NCBI GenBank assembly: GCA_003168255.1
Contig: PMSU01000055.1
Location: 42,551-106,550, forward strand
Source: Actinomycetota bacterium
Lineage (GTDB): Bacteria; Actinomycetota; Actinomycetes; Streptosporangiales; Streptosporangiaceae
Length of the DNA: 64,000 nucleotides
Direction: 5' to 3'
In this document: piece after piece, positions 27,979 to 35,948 of the stretch
How the letters are laid out: each line of letters opens with the position of its first letter
How positions within the stretch are numbered: position 1 is the first letter of the stretch
The notes under the pieces: generated by a model
What the model was told of the DNA's origin: nothing
Seen by the model: only the letters and a program-made list of their open reading frames with translations
Database searches by the model: none
Translations under genes and position numbers: made by a program

Positions 27979-28110
27979 ATCGTCCGGTATCCAGGCAGGG
28001 TTCGCCTGCATACCGGGTCAGGTCGCTGGCGGTCAGCACGCCCTGGTGGTCCAGCCGCCGGTCGTGCATGGCCCAGAAGCTGCCCTGCCGCTCCGCCCGC
28101 CGGGGCCGGG
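27978..28110 (-). pseudogene. Thioredoxin/DsbA-like remnant
   Basis: ERQGSFWAMHDRRLDHQGVLTASDLTRYAGEPCLDTGR resembles the DsbA/NhaA-thioredoxin helix region; truncated at copy B. Confidence 0.45.
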
Positions 28111-28446
28111 GGGCCGCGCGCTGGTGAGCGCGAGGACGTAAGCCGGCGCGTGACCGTGTGCGGCGGTTCTCGCGCGCCGCCGTCTGGAGTCCTCGAACAG
28201 CCGGCGCCCGCACCGGCACCGGGCAACGCGGCCCGGAGGCGCCTCCTTCCGCATCGTTTCCAAGATCGATGTGGTGTAGCCCACCACCGGTGGTGGGCTC
28301 CGCCACATCGATCTTCGGCGGCGCTATGGAAGACGCGGCTCACGGGGTCGGTGGTGCTGGTGTGACGGGAGTAATCCGGCCGACAGGGTCCGCGGGCACT
28401 GCAAGATCGTCCGCGATCAGGAAACGACAGTTTATTTCACGACGTG
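28095..28446 (-). repeat. Dispersed structured repeat, copy B (inverted relative to copy A)
   Basis: Reverse complement colinear with 13638-14020; hairpin 28264-28313 with perfect core GCCCACCACCGGTGGTGGGC. Confidence 0.9.
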
Positions 28447-28568
28447 CTTACTGCCGACCCATCAACGACTCAGGACGCTGGCTCAGCGCATGCTTTGGTC
28501 AACAGCGCGTCACTGTACAAACGAATTCCTGACAGTCCCAGCCTGCACCTCGCCAGAAAGTCTGCGGC

Positions 28569-28604
28569 TCCGCCGGTAAGTCCGCCGGTAAGTCTGCCGG
28601 CAAG
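28569..28604. repeat. 12-bp tandem repeat (x3)
   Basis: TCCGCCGGTAAG, TCCGCCGGTAAG, TCTGCCGGCAAG. Confidence 0.85.
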
Positions 28605-28699
28605 TCCGCCTGGCTTCCGGCCCACAGGAATAGTTATGGTCTTTCAAGAGTCAAAAAATTCGATGACGCTGTGCTAACGACCTGCGGAGCATTGGCCTA

Positions 28700-29407
28700 G
28701 TGACAGGAGGAACAAAGATGAGAAGAAATATGAGACGAGCGAGCCGGGGCAGCTCGGTCATCGCCACGGTGGCCTCAGCTACTCCTTCCAGCCATTTCCG
28801 CCCGGTGCCTTTGCGCATCCGGTACGTGGCACTAATTGCCGCTGCGGCAACCGTAGTCGGCTGCGTGGGCATGGCGCCGGCGTCCGCGTCCGCGCAGACA
28901 GCTGCGACACCGGCAATGGCCTCCGCGCTGGTGAAGACGGGCGCGGTGGTTAGACCATTGGACTCGGGCGAGACGGCGGTCTGCCTTAGCAACGACAATG
29001 CATACTGCGCGACCATCAACCCTCAGGATGCCGAGGTAATCCTGACGGGGGTCGGCGTGATCCTTAACGCGATATCTATCTGGCTACAAATTAGGGCAGG
29101 TATATATAAAGGCAAGCATGGAAAGTATCAGGAGCTAGAGCTTTCGGACAATCAGAACGGCCTGTGCCTCGCGGACACCTTCGGGTACGCTTATCTGGCT
29201 TCCTGCGGTGCTAACGGGACGATATGGCTCGTGGTCCCGCACAACGACGGGGCTTACCTTGAGAGCAGGTACGCGCTTGACAATGGTCAAACCGAAGTCC
29301 TCACGGCAGATCCTGTCGCAGACGGTGCGCGCCTGTATATCTACGATCCTGAGCAGTCTGGATCGCCCTACTGGCAGACCTGGACCGGCTATCCGAGCTT
29401 TCCCTGA
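28700..29407 (+). CDS. Secreted hypothetical protein
   Basis: Signal-like hydrophobic segment ending ASASAQTAA; SD-like AGGAGG upstream; C-terminal possible beta-trefoil-like repeats. Confidence 0.6.
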   Translation: MTGGTKMRRNMRRASRGSSVIATVASATPSSHFRPVPLRIRYVALIAAAATVVGCVGMAPASASAQTAATPAMASALVKTGAVVRPLDSGETAVCLSNDNAYCATINPQDAEVILTGVGVILNAISIWLQIRAGIYKGKHGKYQELELSDNQNGLCLADTFGYAYLASCGANGTIWLVVPHNDGAYLESRYALDNGQTEVLTADPVADGARLYIYDPEQSGSPYWQTWTGYPSFP

Positions 29408-29551
29408 TGGCCTGATGGCTGTCGCGATAGGACGGTAACGTCCTGACGTCGCGAACAGGGTTCCCGGAGCCCATCTTGCGTACCTGGTCAGCACACACCC
29501 GCAGCCCAGGCCCAGGCGGCCGGTCGCGCCCGGCAGTCTTTCTGGGATTGA

Positions 29552-30160
29552 TCAGGCTTGGAGTCCTCGGATGAGGGTGTCGAGCGTGGCGACGTAGCGC
29601 CGTTTGTAGTCCACGGCTGGTCCGTGCCGGCTCAGCTCGAAGCTGACCAGCCCGTGCGCGGAGGCCCACAACATGTAGGCCGCGGCCCGCGGCGTGCTGG
29701 TCAGCTCGCACACTGTGCTCCAGGCGGTGACGGCTGCGACGAACTGGTCGTATGCGTCGCGGGCGAACTGCCGCGCGTGCGTGTCGGGCACGAACTGCGA
29801 GCTGCCGTTGCCGAACATGACCTGGTAATAGGCGGGAAACGCCAGGGCGACGTCGCGATAGTTCAGGTACCTCGTGCGCACCTGGTGCTCCGGGTCGGCA
29901 GCGTCAGGAACCTCCGCCTGGGCGCGCGCCAGCCGCTCGAACCCGGTGATGTACATGGCATTGAGCAGGCCCTGCTTACCGCCGAAGTAGTGGTAGACGA
30001 CCATCGTGGAGCAGCCCGCGGCGGCCGCGACCTTGCGCACGGTAAGGCCTTCGGCGCCGTCCCTGGCGAGCAGCTGCGCTGCCGCCTCGATCACGGCCAC
30101 CCGCATCGACGGCGCGGACGAGCTTGACTCGGCCGTGCCAGTCACGCGTGCATCTCCCAC
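29552..30160 (-). CDS. TetR/AcrR-family regulator
   Basis: RVAVIEAAAQLLARDGAEGLTVRKVAAAAGCSTMVVYHYFGGKQGLL. Confidence 0.9.
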   Translation of the reverse strand: MGDARVTGTAESSSSAPSMRVAVIEAAAQLLARDGAEGLTVRKVAAAAGCSTMVVYHYFGGKQGLLNAMYITGFERLARAQAEVPDAADPEHQVRTRYLNYRDVALAFPAYYQVMFGNGSSQFVPDTHARQFARDAYDQFVAAVTAWSTVCELTSTPRAAAYMLWASAHGLVSFELSRHGPAVDYKRRYVATLDTLIRGLQA

Positions 30161-30311
30161 GCCGACACCCTATGAGTGGCCGTCATCCTCCGCCGCCGGA
30201 CGGGGCCGGGCGAGGCCGGACGGGGCCGGGCCGGGAGGGATGCGTGAGGCAGACGGGGCAGGTAGTGACTGCCGGGCGCACATGGCGGACGCGTAGTGGC
30301 CAGGGCCAGGC

Positions 30312-30359
30312 ATGAATGTGGCGCTGCCTACCACCCATGGGGGGCTCTGCCGCATTCAT
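30312..30359. repeat. Third, hairpin-only copy of the dispersed repeat core
   Basis: ATGAATGTGGC...CTACCACCCATGGGGGGCTCTGCCGCATTCAT, similar to 13771-13820. Confidence 0.8.
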
Positions 30360-30510
30360 CCCCCGGGCCGGGGCTCATGCTCCGGGCCGGGGCGCGGCTC
30401 GGCTGGAGTGAGCCCGTCTGCCGCCGCAAGCGACTGGGGAGGTGAGCTTGGCGCGCAGTTCGGGGATCGTCGGGATCTGCTTGGCTTGACAGCCGCTTTC
30501 CGCGAGAGCT

Positions 30511-30524
30511 ATAACGCTCGTTAT
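30511..30524. promoter_or_regulatory. Candidate operator overlapping hydrolase start codon
   Basis: ATAACG-CT-CGTTAT with perfect arms; ATG at 30523. Confidence 0.4.
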
Positions 30525-31593
30525 GCAGCTTCGAAGGTTGGGACGGCGCGGGGCCACGCACGAAAGGCCGGGCGCTGCCCGGCGGCGGTTGCTCAGGGTC
30601 GGCGCCGTCGGTGTTCTGGTCGCGGGCGTCATCGGGGGCGGCGGGCCGGCTTTCGCGGACGGGTCGCAGGGCACGTGCAGCAACGTGTTCATTCCGGTCA
30701 ACATCGGCCTGATCGGCAGCGCGTCCATCTACGGCGAGTACTGCACCGCCGCCGGCGGCGCGGAGCGCCCGCTCCAGATTCTCGTTCCCGGAATCACGTA
30801 CACACACGTCTACTTCGACATGCCTGGCTTCGGCGGCCGCTACTCCTACGTCAAGTTCATGAACGCGCGCGGCTATGACACCCTCGCGATCGACCGGCTT
30901 GGCATGGGGCAGAGCACCCGGCCGCTGATCGCCGCGACGGTCAATGCCTATTCCAACGCCGAGGCTCTGCATCAGGTCGTCCAGTACGTGCGCGCGGGCA
31001 ACCTGGCGCGCAGCTACGACTCGGTGGTGCTGACGGGCCACTCGTACGGGACGTTCGTGTCGGATCTCGAGTCCGCGACATACCACGATGTCGACGGCAT
31101 CATCGGCACCGGCTGGCTACAGGAGCCCACCGCGGTAGGCCTCGCCGGGGTACTGAGCATTCTGACGCCCGCCGACCTTTATCCCAAGTTCGCCGGGGTA
31201 ATCGACCCGACCTACGTTACGACGACACCCGGCGATCGCGGCTTCTTCTACGCGCCCGGCGACACCGACCCCGCGGTCGTCGCGGCCGACGAGCAGACGA
31301 AGGACACGGCATCCCTCGCGGAGGTCACGTACCTCATTCCGGAGAACCTCGGCGGGCTGACCGAGCGCATCGGCGTGCCCACGCTTCGGGTCGTCGGCTC
31401 GCGGGACCGGATCATGTGCCTGGCCGACTCATGCAGCCCCGCGAACCTCGCCAAGACCCTTCCGCCGCTGTTCCCGTCCGGCGTCGACATCTACGTGCAG
31501 GAGGGCGCTGGCCACGACGTAGCGCTCGAGGAGAACAACACCGGCGGGTTCGACGCGATGCTGTCCTGGCTGAAGTCTGGCTTCCCGCAGTGA
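30523..31593 (+). CDS. Secreted alpha/beta hydrolase
   Basis: Signal peptide; GHSYGT nucleophile elbow; DRLGMGQS; late GAGHDVALEEN. Confidence 0.85.
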   Translation: MQLRRLGRRGATHERPGAARRRLLRVGAVGVLVAGVIGGGGPAFADGSQGTCSNVFIPVNIGLIGSASIYGEYCTAAGGAERPLQILVPGITYTHVYFDMPGFGGRYSYVKFMNARGYDTLAIDRLGMGQSTRPLIAATVNAYSNAEALHQVVQYVRAGNLARSYDSVVLTGHSYGTFVSDLESATYHDVDGIIGTGWLQEPTAVGLAGVLSILTPADLYPKFAGVIDPTYVTTTPGDRGFFYAPGDTDPAVVAADEQTKDTASLAEVTYLIPENLGGLTERIGVPTLRVVGSRDRIMCLADSCSPANLAKTLPPLFPSGVDIYVQEGAGHDVALEENNTGGFDAMLSWLKSGFPQ

Positions 31594-31601
31594 GCGAACG
31601 C

Positions 31602-32420
31602 ATGGACATCATGTTCGACTTCACTGACCGCACCGTGGTCGTGTTCGGCGGCACATCCGGGATCAACTACGCGATAGCCGAGGCGTTCGGTCGCCGGGGC
31701 GCGCGCGTCGCCGTCGCCAGCCGCAAGCAGGACAACGTCGACGCGGCGCTGGAGCGACTGCGGCGCCTCGGCATCACCGCCGCCGGCTTCATGGCCGACG
31801 TGCGCGACGTCGCGGCCGTTGAGGCGGCCTTCGAGTCAGTCGCCACCAGCTGGGGACCGATCGACGTGCTGGTGTCAGGCGCGGCCGGCAACTTCCTTGC
31901 CGAGGCGAATCAGCTTTCCGCCAACGGCTTCAAGGCTGTCGTCGACATCGACCTGCTCGGCACCTTCCACGTGATGCGCCAGGGATTCTCCCGTCTCGCA
32001 TCCGGCGCGTCGGTCATCAACATCACCGCGCCGCAGGCCGACATCCCGATGCGCTACCAGGCGCACGTGTGCGCGGCAAAGGCCGGTGTCGATCAGCTCA
32101 CCCGGGTACTCGCCCTCGAGTGGGGCGCCCACGGTATCCGCGTCAACGCGATCTCACCCGGCCCCATCGAGGGCACCGAAGGGCTGGCCCGTCTCTCTCC
32201 CGCAGGCGACCCGGCCGGCTCGACGGTCCTGAAGTTCGCGCCGCTCGGCCGCCTCGGAACCAAGCAGGACGTCGCGCAGCTGGCCATGTTCCTCGCCTCG
32301 TCGGCTGCTGGTTACATCTCCGGAGCCGTGATCCCGTGCGACGGCGGCGGCGCGATCGACAGCGTCAAGCCCGGGATCGAGGAGGCGGGCCGAGCCATGG
32401 CCCGATTATCCTTCCGATGA
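31602..32420 (+). CDS. SDR oxidoreductase, 2,4-dienoyl-CoA reductase-like
   Basis: VVVFGGTSGINYAIAEAFGRRGARVAVASR; RYQAHVCAAKAGVDQLTRVLALEWG (DECR-like, no YxxxK). Confidence 0.87.
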   Translation: MDIMFDFTDRTVVVFGGTSGINYAIAEAFGRRGARVAVASRKQDNVDAALERLRRLGITAAGFMADVRDVAAVEAAFESVATSWGPIDVLVSGAAGNFLAEANQLSANGFKAVVDIDLLGTFHVMRQGFSRLASGASVINITAPQADIPMRYQAHVCAAKAGVDQLTRVLALEWGAHGIRVNAISPGPIEGTEGLARLSPAGDPAGSTVLKFAPLGRLGTKQDVAQLAMFLASSAAGYISGAVIPCDGGGAIDSVKPGIEEAGRAMARLSFR

Positions 32421-32507
32421 CGGCGTATCCCGCCATCCCCGCTGTCCCGCGGCCACGGCGTCCCCGCCATTCCCGCTGTCCCGCCGAACGAGCAGACTCG
32501 AAAGGCC

Positions 32508-34118
32508 GTGATGCTGCCGACCACTTCGGCCGAGTTCCGGCGGATCAGCCGGGTAGCCCTCGGCGACATCATCCACCGCTCGGCATCCCTGCGCGGCGCC
32601 CGGCTAGCGGTCGTCGACGGCGACCACCGGCTCACCCATCAGCAGCTGGACGCGCGCAGTTCCCAGTTTGCCCACCACCTGCTGACCGAGCACGACGGCG
32701 CTCACGTCGCCACCCTGTGCGCGAACTCCATCGACATGCTCGTGGCCATATACGGCATCAACAAGGCCGGCTCGGTGTGGGTGCCCGTCAACATCCAGCT
32801 AGCCCCCGCGCAGATCGACTACATCCTGCGGCATGCCGAGGTGTCCTATCTCGTCATCGACGAGGACATGCTCGCGCGGCCCGAGATCTCAGACGTGGTG
32901 ACGAAGCTCGACCTCGCCCTCGTGATCTCCCGCCCGACGGCAGCCACATCCGGCCGGCTCACGATGGCGGCAGCGACCAGCGGCCGTCCGAGCGAGCTGC
33001 CTGACATCGAGATTGCGGGCGATCAGCTCGCCCTGATCATGTACACCAGCGGCACGACCGGCGACCCCAAGGGCGTCATGCACTCGCATGCGTCCGCCTA
33101 CAGCGCCATCATCGCCAACATCGCCACGCTCGGGATCACCGAGTCTGACGTCATCTCCGCCATGCTCCCGCTGTTCCACTGCGCGCAGCATGTCCTGGCG
33201 ACATCCGCGCTGGCGGCCGGCGCCGCGATCGTCTTGACGCGGGGCTTCGCCCCGTCGGCGGCCCTGCACATGATCGGCGGCGACCACGTGACGATCTTCG
33301 CCGGACTGCCGATGATGTACGTGGCGATGCTCGACCACCCGCAGGCACCAGGCACCGATTTCTCCTCGGTCCGGCTGTGCCTCTATGCCATGGCACCCAT
33401 GCCCCGGCCGCTGATCGACCGGATCGCGACCACGATCGACGCGGACGTCTGGCTCGTCACCGGTCAGACCGAGGCGTACCCGATCACCATGCGCTTCCTG
33501 CCGATGCAGCATCCCTCGCTTGAAGCCAACTACTGGGGCGAGTCCACGGTCGTCTGCGAGACCGGGATCATGGATGACCAGGGCAGGCTGCTGCCGCCCG
33601 GCGAAATCGGCGAGATCGTCCATCGGGGCCCTAACATCATGCTGGGCTACTTCAAGGACCCGCAGGCCACGGCGGCGGCTCAGGCCTACGGGTGGCACCA
33701 CACCGGCGACCTCGGCACGATCAACGCCGACGGTCAGCTGCTGTTCCTGGACCGCAAGAAGGACATGATCAAGACAGGTGGCGAAAACGTCCCGAGCGTG
33801 AAGGTCGAATCCGTGCTCCTGGCGCATCCGGCGATCACGGACGCCGCCGTGATCGGGGTGCCGCATCCGCACTGGAGCGAGGCCATCGTCGCTGTCGTCG
33901 TTCGCAGCCCCGGGCAGGAATGCTCGGTCGAGGACATCCTGCGCCACTGCCGACGGTATCTCGGCGTTTTCGAGGTGCCGAAGGACGTCGTCTTCGTGCA
34001 GAGCCTGCCGCACACCGCGACGGGCAAGGTTCTCAAGACGGTCCTGCGCGGCACCTACGATTCGCACTTCGCCCGACACCCGAGCCCAGGCCAGGCAACC
34101 CCAGTCAGCGGCCAGTAA
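32508..34118 (+). CDS. AMP-binding acyl-CoA synthetase
   Basis: LIMYTSGTTGDPKGVMHSH; WHHTGDLGTINADGQLLFLDRKKDMIKTGGENVPSVKVE; PHTATGKVLK. Confidence 0.93.
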   Translation: MMLPTTSAEFRRISRVALGDIIHRSASLRGARLAVVDGDHRLTHQQLDARSSQFAHHLLTEHDGAHVATLCANSIDMLVAIYGINKAGSVWVPVNIQLAPAQIDYILRHAEVSYLVIDEDMLARPEISDVVTKLDLALVISRPTAATSGRLTMAAATSGRPSELPDIEIAGDQLALIMYTSGTTGDPKGVMHSHASAYSAIIANIATLGITESDVISAMLPLFHCAQHVLATSALAAGAAIVLTRGFAPSAALHMIGGDHVTIFAGLPMMYVAMLDHPQAPGTDFSSVRLCLYAMAPMPRPLIDRIATTIDADVWLVTGQTEAYPITMRFLPMQHPSLEANYWGESTVVCETGIMDDQGRLLPPGEIGEIVHRGPNIMLGYFKDPQATAAAQAYGWHHTGDLGTINADGQLLFLDRKKDMIKTGGENVPSVKVESVLLAHPAITDAAVIGVPHPHWSEAIVAVVVRSPGQECSVEDILRHCRRYLGVFEVPKDVVFVQSLPHTATGKVLKTVLRGTYDSHFARHPSPGQATPVSGQ

Positions 34119-34201
34119 GAACCGCGGCGGCCTCGCGCTCAAGCCCCTGAGACGGCCCTACGTCAGCAGCGTCCTGGCGGACCCCGGCTAGATTGGACCT
34201 T

Positions 34202-35071
34202 ATGGGCGCATCTGGAACTCGGGTAGTCGACCGGATTGTCAACGAAGCGAGCTATCGGCTGTCCGAGCCGGAGAGCGCGGCGTGGCAGCATGTCGTCGCC
34301 CGCACCCAGAGCGAGCTCTTAACGCTCGGCTGTAGCGTGCTTCCCGGCTTCGTCTACCCGGAGGCCTGTCACGCGCTGCGCTCGCAATGCGCTGCGATCG
34401 CCCCGCTGGCGTATTTCGACGTCGAAACCGTGAACGCCTACAACACCGCCCCCGACTCGTCCCTGCCAGAAGATCATCCTGGTCGCATCACCATGGAGCG
34501 CGGCAACGCCTTCGTGCCCCGCGATCGCATTCCGGCGGACTTCGTCATCCACCAGCTGTACTCCAGCGAGCTGTTCCAGCAGTTCGTCGCGAGCTGCTTC
34601 GAGCTGCCCCGGCTCTGCGAACTGGCCGACCCGCTGGCCGGCCTGTGCCTCAACGTCGTCCGCCCTGGCATGGAGCACCCGTGGCATTTCGACACCAACG
34701 AGTTCACTGTGAGCATGGTCACCCAGCAGCCGCAGGCCGGCGGGGTCTTCGAGTACTGCCCGAACATCAGGTCCGCTCGTGATGAAAACTTCGACGACGT
34801 CCGGGACGTGCTGGCTGGCCACGGCGAACACCTGATCCGTCGTCTCCCGCTTCGCCCTGGCGACCTTCAGCTGTTCAGGGGGCGGTATTCGGTGCATCGG
34901 GTGAGCTGCGTGCGAGGCGATACGGACCGGCACTCGGCGATCTTCGCCTACAGCGAGCGCCCCGGAGTGGTCGGTACCGTGGCGCGGACGAGGCAGCTCT
35001 TCGGCCGGGTGCTGCCGGAGCATCTCGCTGCGCAGGGACGCTCCGTGCGATCCGACCAGCTACTGGACTGA
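34202..35071 (+). CDS. Fe(II)/2-oxoglutarate oxygenase of the HalD/BesD (ArpA-like) family
   Basis: HPWHFDTNEFTVSMVTQQPQAGGVFEYCPNIRSARDENFDDVRDVL...PGDLQLFRGRYSVHRVSCVRGDTDRHSAIFAYSERPG; intact HxD. Confidence 0.82.
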   Translation: MGASGTRVVDRIVNEASYRLSEPESAAWQHVVARTQSELLTLGCSVLPGFVYPEACHALRSQCAAIAPLAYFDVETVNAYNTAPDSSLPEDHPGRITMERGNAFVPRDRIPADFVIHQLYSSELFQQFVASCFELPRLCELADPLAGLCLNVVRPGMEHPWHFDTNEFTVSMVTQQPQAGGVFEYCPNIRSARDENFDDVRDVLAGHGEHLIRRLPLRPGDLQLFRGRYSVHRVSCVRGDTDRHSAIFAYSERPGVVGTVARTRQLFGRVLPEHLAAQGRSVRSDQLLD

Positions 35072-35072
35072 T

Positions 35073-35948
35073 GTGCACCCCGACGAGGAACACGAATCCG
35101 TGCAGTACGACGACACCGGCAAGATCTCGTTCGACGACATCTACACGCAACCCGACCCGCGCGCCTACTTCGGCACGCTGCGCCGGCTCGGCTACTGCAT
35201 CCCTCAGCTCGCCAAGCCCTACTTCTTGCGACTCCTCCAGCACATACGGCCGCAGCAGCAGAGCGATACGAAGATCCTTGACATCGGCTGCTCTTACGGG
35301 GTCAACGCGGCGCTGTTGAAGTGCGACCTCACCATGGACGAGCTATACCTTCGCTACTGCGGAGCCCCGGCCCGCGCGGAGTCCCGCAGTGCGCTGCTGG
35401 CCGGCGACCGGGAGGTCGTCCGTACTCGGAATCGCCTGCCGTTTACGAAGTTTGTCGGCCTCGACAACTCGCTGCCCGCCCTGTCGTACGCGATGCTGGC
35501 CGGCTTCCTAGACGATGCGGTGCACGGTGACCTGGAGGAGCGCGCCTCGACGGGGCGACAGCGCGAACAGCTTGCCGGGACGGATCTCATTATCTCGACC
35601 GGGTGCGTGGGCTACGTCACCGACCGGACGATCGCACGGGTCCTGGACGCGAATGACGGGCGGCATCCGTGGATGGCGCACTTCGTGCTGCGGATGTTCC
35701 CGTTCGACCCGATGATGGAGAGCCTGGCGGGGTTTGGATACCAGACCGTAGGCTTCGAGCGCGTCTTCAAGCAGCGGCGGTTCGCCTCCCCGCAAGAGCA
35801 GGCGCTCGTCCTGGACACGCTGGCGGAGGTGGGAGTGGATCCCCAAGGCCTGGAGGCCGACGGCTGGCTGTACGCGCAGCTCTACGTGTCCTGGCCGCGC
35901 AGCGCCAGCGGCCCCGTCATCGCGGATCTCGCCGCGGGCAGCCAGTGA
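35073..35948 (+). CDS. Class I SAM-dependent methyltransferase
   Basis: KILDIGCSYGVNAALLKCDLTM; adjacent to oxygenase with 1-bp gap. Confidence 0.8.
   Translation: MHPDEEHESVQYDDTGKISFDDIYTQPDPRAYFGTLRRLGYCIPQLAKPYFLRLLQHIRPQQQSDTKILDIGCSYGVNAALLKCDLTMDELYLRYCGAPARAESRSALLAGDREVVRTRNRLPFTKFVGLDNSLPALSYAMLAGFLDDAVHGDLEERASTGRQREQLAGTDLIISTGCVGYVTDRTIARVLDANDGRHPWMAHFVLRMFPFDPMMESLAGFGYQTVGFERVFKQRRFASPQEQALVLDTLAEVGVDPQGLEADGWLYAQLYVSWPRSASGPVIADLAAGSQ

Noticed and set aside
32423-32490. Repeated CCCGCCATYCCCGCTGTCCCGC upstream of the AMP-ligase
   Set aside because: Short imperfect duplication without clear structure or regulatory context.
34202-35071. Amino-acid radical halogenase
   Set aside because: The metal-binding motif is HFD (HxD), not HxG as in BesD/HalD halogenases.
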